Shown piece after piece: positions 7,889 through 16,356 of a stretch of 32,439 nucleotides of DNA (its first letter is position 1; each line of letters opens with the position of its first letter). A model generated the notes under the pieces. That model made no database searches, was not told where the DNA came from, and saw only the letters and a list, made by a program, of their open reading frames with translations. The stretch spans positions 1 to 32,439 of the forward strand of contig CALMFJ010000092.1 in assembly GCA_937862865.1 (NCBI GenBank), in the 5' to 3' direction. The stretch comes from an uncultured Pseudomonadota bacterium. GTDB lineage: Bacteria; Desulfobacterota; Syntrophorhabdia; Syntrophorhabdales; Syntrophorhabdaceae. A program made the translations under genes and the position numbers.

Positions 7889-10471
7889 ATGAAACCTATA
7901 TCAGGGGTCTCGACCGGCATCAACGGCCTCGATAAGACGCTCAATTACCTGCAGATGGGCGACAACGTCGTCTTCCAGGTCGAGGATGTCGCCGATTACC
8001 GGCGGTTCGTCGATCCCTACATCAAGGAAGCCCTGGAACAGGGGCGGCGTGTCGTGTACATGCGGTTCGCCCAGCACCCCCCGATCGTGGAATCGAGCGG
8101 TCAGGTCGTTATCTACAAGCTCAACGCGGACATCGGTTTCGAGTCGTTCTCCACGCAGGTCCACTACATTATCAGGCAGGAAGGCCGCGACGTTTTTTAC
8201 GTGTTCGACTGCCTGTCCGACCTCCTCCTGACATGGGCCACCGACCTCATGATCGGTAACTTTTTCGTGATCACCTGCCCGTACCTTTTCGAGTTGAACA
8301 CGGTCGCGTATTTCGCCATCCTCCGCAACCGGCACTCCTTCAAGACGATCGCGCGCATCAGGGAGACGACGCAGGTCCTTCTCGACGTGTACAATTACAA
8401 CGGCAAACTGTGCGTGCACCCGATAAAGGCCTGGCAGCGCTACTCGCCGACAATGTTCCTGCCTCACCTCATGGAAGGGGATGAGTTCGTCCCCATCCTG
8501 AACAGCGCCGACGCGTCGAACATATTTTCGTATCTCAACCTGGCGGCAACCTCCGGGCCCGAAAGGAACCTCGACTCCTGGGACAGGATATTCATCGAGG
8601 CGAAGGAGATGCTTGATGCACCCGACAGCGAAGAGAGGCAGGCGATGGTCGAGCAGCTGTCCCGCGTCATGATCAGCAAGGAAAAGAGGATGCTTTCGTT
8701 GATCAGGGAGCACTTTACCCTCGAAGACCTCATCGAGATAAAGGAGCGCCTCATCGGGACGGGCTTCATCGGCGGCAAATCGACGGGCATGCTGCTCGCG
8801 CGCAACATCCTGCGCAAAGACCCGGCATTCGACTGGTCGAAGCACCTCGAGATGCACGACTCGTTCTACATCGGGTCGGACGTCTTCTACTCCTTCATCG
8901 TGCAGAACGGTCTGTGGCGGACGCTCATGCAGCACAAGACGAAGGAGAATTACTTCGAGAGCGCCGTTGAGCTGAAAGAGAAGATGCTGAAGGGGAAATT
9001 CCCGGAAGAAGTGTTGGAACCGTTTCAGCTCATGCTGGAATATTTCGGGCAGTCCCCGATAATCGTCCGGTCGAGCAGCCTTCTCGAGGACGCCTTCGGC
9101 AACGCGTTTGCCGGCAAGTATGAGAGCTATTTCTGCGCGAACCAGGGTTCGCCCGAGGAGCGTTTCGAGAAATTTGAAGAGACGGTGAAAAAAATATTCG
9201 CGAGCACCATGAACGTGGATGCCCTGACATACCGCCTCCAGAGGGGACTCGACCAGCAGGACGAGCAGATGGCGCTTCTCGTTCAGCGCGTCTCCGGTTC
9301 GCACCGCACGTATTACTTCTTTCCCGAACTGGCGGGCGTCGGCCTGTCGTACAACACGTTCGTCTGGCAGAAGGGCCTCGATCCGCGTGCGGGAATGCTC
9401 AGGCTCGTCTTCGGGCTCGGCACCCGCGCGGTCAACCGCATCGAGAACGACTACCCCCGGATCGTCGCGCTCGACAACCCTTCGATCAAGCCTTTCGTGA
9501 AACCGCAGGACACGGCGCGCTTTTCCCAGCACTACGTCGACGTCCTCAACCTCGAGGAGAACCTCTTCGAGTCGCTCCCGTCAGCCGACGTGCTGGGTGA
9601 CGGTTTTGACGCGCGTCTCGACCTCATCGCCACTCGTGACGCCGAGGCAAGCGAAAGGATGCGGGCGCTGGGGAAGTTCAAGGACATATGGGTACTTACC
9701 TTCGACGAACTGCTTTCCTCGACGGAGTTCCCCGTTCTCATGTCGAAGATGCTCAAGCGCCTTGAGTCCGTCTATGATTACCCGGTGGACATCGAGTTCA
9801 CGGCAAACTTCAACCTCGACGGCAGGGTCCAGGTCAACCTCCTGCAGTGCAGGCCGTTCCAGACAAAAGAGGATTACACCCCGGCGGAGATCCCCGCCAA
9901 CATCAAGAAGAACAAGATACTGGTCCGGCAGGAAGGCAACTTCATGGGCGGCAGCGTGCAGAAGAACATAGCGCGCGTCATCTACGTCGACCCGAAGGGG
10001 TACACGGGCCTGCAGCTCTCCCAGAAATACAGCGTCGCCCGGCTGGTCGGGAAGGTCAACAAGACGATCCCCGGCAGGGAGGAAATGCCGACCATCCTCT
10101 TCGGCCCGGGCAGATGGGGCACGACGACGCCCGCAATGGGCGTGCCCGTGACCTTCTCCGAGATCAATAACGTGGCGGCCATAGCCGAGATAGCCTACAA
10201 GGAAGGGAGCCTTATACCCGACCTCTCTTTCGGGACCCACTTCTTCCAGGACATGGTTGAAATGGACATCTTCTACATGGCCATCTACCCCGAGCAGGAG
10301 GATGTCACATTCAACATGTCCCTCTTCAAATCCCTTCCCAACGTCCTCGAAGAGATCGTCCCGGGAAGCCGGGAATTCGCCGACATCGTTCGCGTCTACG
10401 ACGTCAGCAAAAAGAAACTCGTCCTCGCCTCAACCATCGTCGATCAGAAGATGATCTGCTTTTTTAATTGA
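7889..10471 (+). CDS. KaiC-like N-terminus plus PEP synthase/PPDK ATP-grasp domain protein
   Basis: The 860-aa protein opens with STGINGLDKTL and a RecA/KaiC-like fold (about residues 1-215), but the P-loop position reads MGDNVVFQVED, so no Walker A motif remains. Residues about 290-655 match the ATP-grasp domain of PEP synthase and pyruvate phosphate dikinase (GGKSTGMLLARN, PIIVRSSSLLEDAFG, NLLQCRPFQ). The phosphohistidine swivel motif and PEP/pyruvate barrel of the full enzymes are missing. A C-terminal stretch with GPGRWGTTTPAMG and DLSFGTHFFQDMVE follows, which I know only as a feature of similar uncharacterised proteins. It is unlikely to be a complete PEP synthase; an ATP-dependent phosphotransferase or sensor role is possible. 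It lies 60 bp after the glutamate synthase genes. The GGTGAG upstream fits a ribosome site. Confidence 0.75.
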   Translation: MKPISGVSTGINGLDKTLNYLQMGDNVVFQVEDVADYRRFVDPYIKEALEQGRRVVYMRFAQHPPIVESSGQVVIYKLNADIGFESFSTQVHYIIRQEGRDVFYVFDCLSDLLLTWATDLMIGNFFVITCPYLFELNTVAYFAILRNRHSFKTIARIRETTQVLLDVYNYNGKLCVHPIKAWQRYSPTMFLPHLMEGDEFVPILNSADASNIFSYLNLAATSGPERNLDSWDRIFIEAKEMLDAPDSEERQAMVEQLSRVMISKEKRMLSLIREHFTLEDLIEIKERLIGTGFIGGKSTGMLLARNILRKDPAFDWSKHLEMHDSFYIGSDVFYSFIVQNGLWRTLMQHKTKENYFESAVELKEKMLKGKFPEEVLEPFQLMLEYFGQSPIIVRSSSLLEDAFGNAFAGKYESYFCANQGSPEERFEKFEETVKKIFASTMNVDALTYRLQRGLDQQDEQMALLVQRVSGSHRTYYFFPELAGVGLSYNTFVWQKGLDPRAGMLRLVFGLGTRAVNRIENDYPRIVALDNPSIKPFVKPQDTARFSQHYVDVLNLEENLFESLPSADVLGDGFDARLDLIATRDAEASERMRALGKFKDIWVLTFDELLSSTEFPVLMSKMLKRLESVYDYPVDIEFTANFNLDGRVQVNLLQCRPFQTKEDYTPAEIPANIKKNKILVRQEGNFMGGSVQKNIARVIYVDPKGYTGLQLSQKYSVARLVGKVNKTIPGREEMPTILFGPGRWGTTTPAMGVPVTFSEINNVAAIAEIAYKEGSLIPDLSFGTHFFQDMVEMDIFYMAIYPEQEDVTFNMSLFKSLPNVLEEIVPGSREFADIVRVYDVSKKKLVLASTIVDQKMICFFN

Positions 10472-10476
10472 AAAGA

Positions 10477-10504
10477 AGGCAACGGGCAATGGGCGATAGG
10501 GAAA
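10477..10504 (+). repeat. Heptad repeat (CNATGGG-type), copy 1
   Basis: Successive 7-mers CAACGGG, CAATGGG, CGATAGG follow the stop codon of the KaiC/PPDK-like gene. Related tracts lie at 14655-14685, 16244-16279 and 16318-16352. Confidence 0.6.
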
Positions 10505-10580
10505 TTCCTGCTGCCTCTTCCCTGCGTTCTTCGTTTCGTCCGGATACCAACTCTTCCGCGCGTGCCGGAATCAAACATAA

Positions 10581-10618
10581 CCGTCATTCCGGTGCTTGAC
10601 ACCGGAATCCAAGGTTTT
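10581..10618 (+). repeat. REP-like palindromic repeat, copy 2
   Basis: The arms ATTCCGGTG and CACCGGAAT enclose a 5-nt loop, preceded by CCGTC and followed by CCAAGGTTTT. It pairs with the inverted copy at 10666-10702 to form a BIME-like unit. Confidence 0.7.
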
Positions 10619-10665
10619 GTTTCTATACCCATTTTCCTGTTTCAGATATCCGAAAGATCGAGAAG

Positions 10666-10702
10666 AAAAACCTTGGGCCCCGGCCTTCGCCGGGGTGACG
10701 GA
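10666..10702 (-). repeat. REP-like palindromic repeat, copy 3 (inverted)
   Basis: AAAAACCTTGGGCCCCGG...CCGGGGTGACGG is the reverse orientation of the copy at 10581. The core CCCCGGCCTTCGCCGGGG is a perfect hairpin. Confidence 0.7.
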
Positions 10703-10799
10703 CAGGAATAATTGCGGCACAGTTTCCTTGCGGCCCGAATGACGATGGCGGTGGGGCTTCTTAATTTTGATGAGGGCCGTCAGAAGGGGTTTCGGGCGC

Positions 10800-12326
10800 T
10801 TATTGCCTCTTGCCCGTCTTCTTGAACGCTTTCGGGTCTATGCCGAGTTTGGATATTTTGTATTGGATGATGCGTTTGGTGGTGCCGAGCATTTTGGCGG
10901 CCTGGGTCTGGTTGCCGCCGGTTGTCTCGAGCATGTCGATGATGAGGGCCCTTTCCTGGGCCTCGACGAGGGATGAGAGTTTGTCGGGGTCTTTCCTGTC
11001 CCCGTTCGATTCCCTGACCTGCAGGGAAGGGGGCAGGTGCATGATGTCGACCGTGCCGGTGTTTGTCAGCAGGACCGCCCTCTCGATGCAGTTCTCGAGC
11101 TCGCGGACGTTTCCCGGCCACTTGTGGGCGAGGAACGCCTCTATTGCGGCGGTCGATATGTTCCGCACGTCCTTGGCCATCTCCCTGGCGTATTTCAGGA
11201 CAAAATGGTCCGCAAGGAGAATGATGTCGCTTCCCCTCTCCCTCAGGGGAGGCATGTATATCGGGAAGACATTGAGGCGATAGTACAGGTCTGCCCTGAA
11301 CCGGTCCGCATGGATGTCCTGCTCTAAGTCCCTGTTCGTTGCCGCAATGATGCGGACGTTGACCGTCACGACCCGCGACGACCCGAGCGGCTGGAACCTT
11401 TTTTCCTGCAGGACCCGAAGGAGCTTCACCTGGGCGGCGGCGGAAAGCTCGCCCACTTCATCGAGGAAGATCGTACCGTTGTTCGCCTCTTCAAAGCGTC
11501 CCCTCCGCTGGTGCAGGGCCCCCGTGAACGCCCCCTTCTCATGGCCGAAGAGCTCGCTTTCAATGAGCGTGTCGGGGATCGCGGCACAGTTGACCTGAAC
11601 GAAAGGCCCCTTCTTTCGGGGGGAATTCATGTGGATCGCCTGGGCGATCAATTCCTTTCCCGTTCCCGTTTCGCCGCCGATCAGGACCGTCGTTTTCGAG
11701 TCCGCGACCTGCGCGACAAGGGCGAAGATGTCCTGCATCACCTTGGAGTGGCCGATGATGTCAAGCGACGGCGCCCGGGGAAGGCCGACGAGTTTTTTCA
11801 GCCTCCTGTTCTCTTCCTCCAGGGCCCGTATATGAACGGATTTTGCGATGAGCTGCGCGACGGCGGCGAGCATGGCGAGCTCCTTGTCGAGGTTTTCGAC
11901 CTCGCGCGCCACCTTGTCCGCCGAGAGCACCCCGACCACCTGGTTGTCGTACATTATCGGAACGCATAAGAATGCGAGCTCGGAACGATTCAGGTGGCGG
12001 CGTGCGCCGGTCCTGTCGAGAAAATGCTTGGCGCGCCCGAGGTTGGCGACGGCCATCGGCCGCCCCGACTGGGCGACCTCGCCGGTGATGCCTTCTCCGG
12101 GTTTGTATGTCACGTCCATGCCTTCTATGTTCACGTCATGGGCTATGTCGAGCCAGACCTCGTTCTTTTCACGGTCGTAAAGGGATATCATGCCCCGCTG
12201 CATCCCGAGGCGTATGTGCATCTCGTTGAGGATCTGGTCGAGCTCTTCGCGCAGGTCGGTCGGCTGTGCGAGTATCTTCGCTATGGCATGCAGCGCTGCC
12301 AGCTCTTCATAGCTATGGATGCTCAA
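10800..12326 (-). CDS. Sigma-54-dependent activator, GAF - AAA+ - Fis (NifA-like)
   Basis: The track ORF runs to 12590, but homology begins at [17 protein letters not shown] choose the TTG at 12326, which has a GGGGG ribosome site and lies 28 nt below a plausible promoter start; the product is then 508 aa. A GAF domain (about residues 15-170) is followed by the AAA+ domain with Walker A GGETGTGK (about 215), GAFTGA (about 265, the sigma-54 contact loop) and [10 protein letters not shown], then a Fis-type helix-turn-helix ([22 protein letters not shown]). No receiver domain is present, so it is likely ligand-controlled through GAF, as in NifA, where 2-oxoglutarate or redox partners act (family knowledge). 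It stands divergently from the PAS-LuxR gene. Control of the sigma-54 promoter at 361 is inferred from shared motifs. Confidence 0.88.
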   Translation of the reverse strand: MSIHSYEELAALHAIAKILAQPTDLREELDQILNEMHIRLGMQRGMISLYDREKNEVWLDIAHDVNIEGMDVTYKPGEGITGEVAQSGRPMAVANLGRAKHFLDRTGARRHLNRSELAFLCVPIMYDNQVVGVLSADKVAREVENLDKELAMLAAVAQLIAKSVHIRALEEENRRLKKLVGLPRAPSLDIIGHSKVMQDIFALVAQVADSKTTVLIGGETGTGKELIAQAIHMNSPRKKGPFVQVNCAAIPDTLIESELFGHEKGAFTGALHQRRGRFEEANNGTIFLDEVGELSAAAQVKLLRVLQEKRFQPLGSSRVVTVNVRIIAATNRDLEQDIHADRFRADLYYRLNVFPIYMPPLRERGSDIILLADHFVLKYAREMAKDVRNISTAAIEAFLAHKWPGNVRELENCIERAVLLTNTGTVDIMHLPPSLQVRESNGDRKDPDKLSSLVEAQERALIIDMLETTGGNQTQAAKMLGTTKRIIQYKISKLGIDPKAFKKTGKRQ

Positions 12327-12360
12327 GGCGCCCCCGGAAGTCCATCGCGACCATAGCAAC

Positions 12361-12389
12361 AATATGTAACAATTTTGTACCAATTTCAA
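12361..12389 (-). promoter_or_regulatory. Candidate sigma-70 promoter of the sigma-54 activator gene
   Basis: On the minus strand TTGAAA (12389-12384) is followed by 17 bp and CATATT (12366-12361). A start near 12354 gives a 28-nt leader before the TTG codon. One copy of the ACAAAATTG motif sits inside the spacer, a position compatible with autorepression. Confidence 0.4.
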
Positions 12390-12420
12390 CCTGTTTTTGT
12401 ATTCCGGCCAATTTTGTACA
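12369..12420. promoter_or_regulatory. Paired operator-like repeats CAATTTTGTAC
   Basis: The 11-mer CAATTTTGTAC occurs at 12370-12380 and 12409-12419, centres 39 bp apart, between the divergent activator and PAS-LuxR genes. Read on the minus strand, they give GTACAAAATTG, sharing ACAAAATTG with the palindrome at 240-253 before the glutamate synthase operon. Confidence 0.5.
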
Positions 12421-12538
12421 ATCCTGGATTTATCCCTTCCCCACGGATATTCAGGTGTGATAGTATGGTGTTCATTCCCATGATAGCATGGGGATGCTTC
12501 CCCATAACGGGGATCGAGATCGGTATGCAAGGATGGCC

Positions 12539-14647
12539 ATGAAGAACGGCAGGGGCACACGGCAGGTCGAGATAGCAGAACTGAGGGCACAGATCGCCGC
12601 CCTCGAAGACAGGCAGACCGCGCTTACGAGAGAGGTCGGGGAATACCGTAATATCATAGACAACATGGTCGAAGGCATGTTCCGCATCACGCTCGAAGGT
12701 GATGTCCTCAATATCAACTCCGCCGGGGCAGCCATACTGGGATACGATTCCCGGGAAGATTTCTTCGCCCATGTCAAGAAGGCGGAGGATATCTGGGGAG
12801 TGCCGCAAGACCGGGCACAGGTACACGAACTTATCAAGGAGACCGGATTCCTAAAAGAATTTGTCATGCAGGGCCGATGCAAGAACGGGGAAGCCCGCTG
12901 GGTGACCGTGAACGTCCGGCTCGCGCGGAACAAGGACGGCGACATCCTGTATAACGAAGGCACGTTCCAGGATATCCACGAGCGCAAGCAGTTGGAAGAT
13001 CAGCTCACGGAAAGCAAAAAGCTCGCGCGGACCCTTCTTGACCTTCCCTTGAATAATATCATTGTTCTGATGGGTATTGACGGGACCATACTTGACTGCA
13101 ATCAGGCCGTGGCGGACCGCCTGGCTTTGAGCATACCGGAGATTATCGGGAAAAGCCTTTTTGATTTTCTGCCCCCCGACGCGGTGAAAAGAAGGAAAGA
13201 AAAGATACGGGAAATGATACAGACGAAAAAACCCATCCGTATGGAGGATATGGTATTGGGGTGCTGGTATGACAGCACGGCGTACCCGATCCCGGACGAA
13301 AACGGGAACATAACGAAGATAGCCGCTTTCTCCTACGACATAACCAGCCGGATAGTGACACAGGAAAGGCTCAAAGGGAGCGAGGCGCGCTTCCGCAGCT
13401 ATTTTGAACTGCCGCTCGTAGGCATTGTCATAGCGACGCCGGAAAAGAACTTCATCGAGGCGAACGACAGGGCGTGCGAGATCCTCGGCTATCCGCGGGA
13501 AGAACTGCTCCGCGCGCGATGGGACCGGCTGACGCATCCCGACGACCTGTCGCGGGACCTCGCGAATGTCGAGCGTGTCGTACGCGGTGAACTGCCGCAT
13601 TATTCTTCCGAAAAACGTTACCGGCGCAAGGACGGCACGTATATCTGGGCCATCGTCTCGGTGGCCGCCGTCAGGAAACCCGACGGTGATGTGGATTATA
13701 TGGTCGCGATCATTCAGGATATAGATGAGCGTAAAAAAATGGAGGAAGAGCTCATCATGCACCGCGATCACCTCGGAAAACTTGTAGCCGAACGGACCGA
13801 GGAGATGAACCGGGAGATGATGCGGCGCAAGGAAAAAGAGGAGCAGTATCAATCCCTTGTCGAATCGATCGTGGAGTGGGTCTGGGAAACGGATGAGCAC
13901 TTCGTCATTACATACAACAGCCCGAGGGTGTCTGAATACCTGGGATACGAGCCGGAGTTCTTCCTGGGCAAGACCCCTTATGACTTCATGTTGCCCGATC
14001 GTGTCCCTGAAGTCAGGAAGTATATAAGCCGCCGGAAGCCTTTCGTGTCTATGCAGATGCCGCACACGGACAAGAACGGCAACAGCGTCCTGATCGAGGG
14101 AAGCGGCACGCCGTATTTTGACAGGGATGGCCTGTTCCGGGGTTACCGCGGCAGCTGCCGTGATATAACCGAGCAGAAGCGGACAATGGACAAGCTGCAG
14201 GAGCGTGAGAAGCAGCTCATGGCACAGTCGGAGACATTGAAGGAAACGAACGCCGCGCTGCGGGTCCTGCTCAAGCAAAGGGAGGACGACAAACGTGAGA
14301 TGGAGGACATGTTCATATCCAACATAAAGGAGATGGTCCTTCCCTACGTGCACAAGATGCGGAAAGAAAAGATAGAGATGCGCCACAGGGCGTACCTCGA
14401 TATCATTAACACCAACCTCAACGAGATAATGGCCCCGTTCCTCAACAGGATACGGCAGCTGAACTTCACACCGAAAGAGATAGAGGTCGCCTCGCTCATC
14501 AGGGACGGAAAGACGACGAAGGAGATCGCCGAGATCATGGGCGTCGCCACAAGCGCCATAGACTCACACAGGAATAACATAAGAACGAAACTCGGGCTGA
14601 TAAAGAAGGATGTGAACCTGAGGTCGTATTTGATGACGTTTAAATGA
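12539..14647 (+). CDS. Multi-PAS sensor with C-terminal LuxR-type DNA-binding domain
   Basis: The track starts at 12488, but AAGGA at 12529-12533 sits 5 nt before ATG 12539, which I prefer (702 aa). Four PAS domains follow (about residues 38-155, 165-280, 285-405 and 435-555), each closing with the usual PAC ending such as [12 protein letters not shown] and [14 protein letters not shown] coiled coil then leads to a LuxR/GerE helix-turn-helix ([28 protein letters not shown], cut here as a description of about residues 640-695). No transmembrane segment or kinase domain is seen, so it appears to be a cytoplasmic one-component sensor. Ligands are unknown. It is divergent from the sigma-54 activator and may be co-regulated with it. 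Confidence 0.85.
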   Translation: MKNGRGTRQVEIAELRAQIAALEDRQTALTREVGEYRNIIDNMVEGMFRITLEGDVLNINSAGAAILGYDSREDFFAHVKKAEDIWGVPQDRAQVHELIKETGFLKEFVMQGRCKNGEARWVTVNVRLARNKDGDILYNEGTFQDIHERKQLEDQLTESKKLARTLLDLPLNNIIVLMGIDGTILDCNQAVADRLALSIPEIIGKSLFDFLPPDAVKRRKEKIREMIQTKKPIRMEDMVLGCWYDSTAYPIPDENGNITKIAAFSYDITSRIVTQERLKGSEARFRSYFELPLVGIVIATPEKNFIEANDRACEILGYPREELLRARWDRLTHPDDLSRDLANVERVVRGELPHYSSEKRYRRKDGTYIWAIVSVAAVRKPDGDVDYMVAIIQDIDERKKMEEELIMHRDHLGKLVAERTEEMNREMMRRKEKEEQYQSLVESIVEWVWETDEHFVITYNSPRVSEYLGYEPEFFLGKTPYDFMLPDRVPEVRKYISRRKPFVSMQMPHTDKNGNSVLIEGSGTPYFDRDGLFRGYRGSCRDITEQKRTMDKLQEREKQLMAQSETLKETNAALRVLLKQREDDKREMEDMFISNIKEMVLPYVHKMRKEKIEMRHRAYLDIINTNLNEIMAPFLNRIRQLNFTPKEIEVASLIRDGKTTKEIAEIMGVATSAIDSHRNNIRTKLGLIKKDVNLRSYLMTFK

Positions 14648-14654
14648 ACAAAAC

Positions 14655-14685
14655 AGGCAATAGCCCATAGCCCATATGCCCCATG
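14655..14685 (+). repeat. Heptad repeat, copy 2, overlapping a start codon
   Basis: The tract CAATAGC-CCATAGC-CCATATG-CCCC runs directly into the ATG of the helicase gene at 14683, leaving no ribosome binding site. It belongs to the same 7-bp periodic family as the tracts at 10477 and 16244. Confidence 0.55.
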
Positions 14686-16245
14686 CGCAGATCATTCATC
14701 GAGATAAATCCTGAATTTCAGAGGGCCCTCGACGTTATGGAGGGGACCAATAAGCACGTCTTTGTCACGGGGAAGGCGGGGACGGGGAAGTCGACGCTGC
14801 TTGAGTATTTTCGGAGGAACACGCAGAAGGACGTCGCTGTTCTTGCGCCGACCGGTGTTGCGGCGCTCAATGTCGAGGGGCAGACGATCCATTCGTTTTT
14901 CGGGTTCAAGCCGAGCATCACCCCGGAGAAGGTGAAAAAGATAGGCGGCCCGGACGCCGCGATCTACAAGGAATTCGACACGATCATTATCGATGAGGTC
15001 TCCATGGTGAGGGCCGACCTCCTCGACTGCGTCGAAAAGTTCATGAGGCTCAACGGGCCGTACCGGAAGCAGTGGTTCGGCGGGGTCCAGATGATCTTTG
15101 TCGGGGACCTCTACCAATTGCCGCCCGTCGTCGCGTCTGCGGAAAGGGAGATATTCAGCCACCGGTACGAGTCCCCGTATTTTTTCTCGGCCCGGGTGTT
15201 CAAGGAGCGGACCTTTTCGATGGAGTATATCGAACTGGAAAAGGTGTACCGCCAGACGGAGCAGGACTTCATCGAGCTTCTGAACGGGATACGGAACCGG
15301 ACGTGCACCGACGCCGATATCGAGCGGCTCAACACAAACCACCGGCCCGGCGCCGGTGGGCCGTCCGACGGGTTTTTCATAACGCTCACGAGCACGAACG
15401 ATCTCGCCACGGAACGCAACCTCGAGATGCTCGAGGCCCTCCCCGACCGGGCCTTTACCCTGACCGGCAAGATGAGCGGCCTCTTCGAGAGATCGTCGCT
15501 GCCGGCCGAGGAGCACCTGACCCTGAAGCCGGGCGCACAGGTCATGCTCGTCAATAATGACAGGTTCGGCCGCTGGGTGAACGGCACCCTCGGGATAGTG
15601 AAGGGCTTGAGCAAGGTGAGCGGGGAAGAGGACAGGGTGCTCGTGCGCCTCGACGACGGAAAGATGGTCGAGGTCACGCCGAACGCGTGGGAGCTCTTCG
15701 AGTACCAGTACGACCGGAAGACGAAAAAGATCTCGACACGGGCGACCGGCACCTTTACGCAGTACCCGATACGCCTCGCATGGGCGGTCACCATCCACAA
15801 GGCCCAGGGAAAGACCTTCGACCGCGTTGTGATCGACATGGGCCGGGGAGCCTTTGCCCACGGGCAGGTGTACGTCGCTTTGAGCCGGTGCACGAATTTC
15901 GACGGCATAACCCTGACGAAGATGATCACGAAGAAACACATCCGTATGGACTGGCGCGTCGCAAAATTCCTCACCATGTTCCAGTACCGGAAGGCTGACG
16001 AGCTTTCGGGCTACGATGAACGCAGCAATATCATACGCGACGCCATCCGCCGCGGCGTCAACCTCGAGATACTCTACCTCAAGCCGAACGACACGAAGTC
16101 ACGCCGCGTCATATGCCCCATAGCCATAGAACGGATGGAATTCAAAGGAAGGCCCTTCGAGGGCCTCCGCGCCCATTGCCTCATGCGCAATGAGGAACGG
16201 CATTTCCGGATAGACCGGATACTGGAGATAAATTATAGTAACTAG
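14683..16245 (+). CDS. PIF1/RecD-like SF1 helicase with WYL-like C-terminal domain
   Basis: The 520-aa protein has Walker A VTGKAGTGKSTLL (about residue 30), APTGVAALN, Walker B IIIDEVSMVR (about 101), FVGDLYQLPPVV, and the late motifs TIHKAQGKTFDRV (about 370) and VALSRCTNFDGI (about 396), a complete PIF1-type 5'-3' DNA helicase core. Residues about 455-518 (ILYLKP, SRRVICPIAIERMEF, ERHFRIDRILEI) look like a WYL domain, reported for the PIF1 of Thermotoga elfii as an accessory single-stranded DNA-binding module (recalled, not checked). The start lies inside a heptad repeat without a ribosome site; residue 9 onward (NPEFQRALDVME) matches family N-termini, so the start cannot be far off. It should act in DNA repair or replication. 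Confidence 0.85.
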   Translation: MRRSFIEINPEFQRALDVMEGTNKHVFVTGKAGTGKSTLLEYFRRNTQKDVAVLAPTGVAALNVEGQTIHSFFGFKPSITPEKVKKIGGPDAAIYKEFDTIIIDEVSMVRADLLDCVEKFMRLNGPYRKQWFGGVQMIFVGDLYQLPPVVASAEREIFSHRYESPYFFSARVFKERTFSMEYIELEKVYRQTEQDFIELLNGIRNRTCTDADIERLNTNHRPGAGGPSDGFFITLTSTNDLATERNLEMLEALPDRAFTLTGKMSGLFERSSLPAEEHLTLKPGAQVMLVNNDRFGRWVNGTLGIVKGLSKVSGEEDRVLVRLDDGKMVEVTPNAWELFEYQYDRKTKKISTRATGTFTQYPIRLAWAVTIHKAQGKTFDRVVIDMGRGAFAHGQVYVALSRCTNFDGITLTKMITKKHIRMDWRVAKFLTMFQYRKADELSGYDERSNIIRDAIRRGVNLEILYLKPNDTKSRRVICPIAIERMEFKGRPFEGLRAHCLMRNEERHFRIDRILEINYSN

Positions 16246-16352
16246 GCGATGGGCAATGGGCTATGGGCGATGGGGAAAACACCTATCGTGCCGGTTTTCA
16301 TTGCTGGATGGTACGAATTTTCCTATCGCCTATAGCCCATCGCCCATCGCCT
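16244..16352. terminator. Large inverted repeat between convergent genes (bidirectional terminator candidate)
   Basis: Left arm 16244-16279 and right arm 16318-16352 are near-complementary over about 35 bases, with a loop of about 38 nt. Both arms are built from 7-mers (CGATGGG, CAATGGG, CTATGGG and complements). The left arm overlaps the helicase stop codon, and the right arm ends just before the radical SAM stop. The arms end in AAAA/TTTT next to the loop, not at the outer edge, so this is not a textbook rho-independent terminator. Confidence 0.5.
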
Positions 16353-16356
16353 CCAA

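Larger units (their letters stand above)
10472..10799. other. Intergenic region between convergent genes, filled with repeats
   Basis: No gene is seen. It contains a 7-bp periodic repeat directly after the stop codon (10477-10504) and two REP-like palindromes in opposite orientation (10581-10618 and 10666-10702). No classic terminator with a T-run was found, so the palindromes may serve that purpose for both convergent genes. Confidence 0.65.

Noticed and set aside
7901-9532. 543-aa minus-strand ORF opposite the KaiC/PPDK-like gene
   Set aside because: Shadow ORF with no recognisable domain; the plus strand is clearly coding.
12327-12538. Sigma-54 promoter or NifA-type TGT-N10-ACA sites between the divergent regulators
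   Set aside because: I looked on both strands and found no GG-N10-GC pair with good flanks and no exact TGT-N10-ACA.
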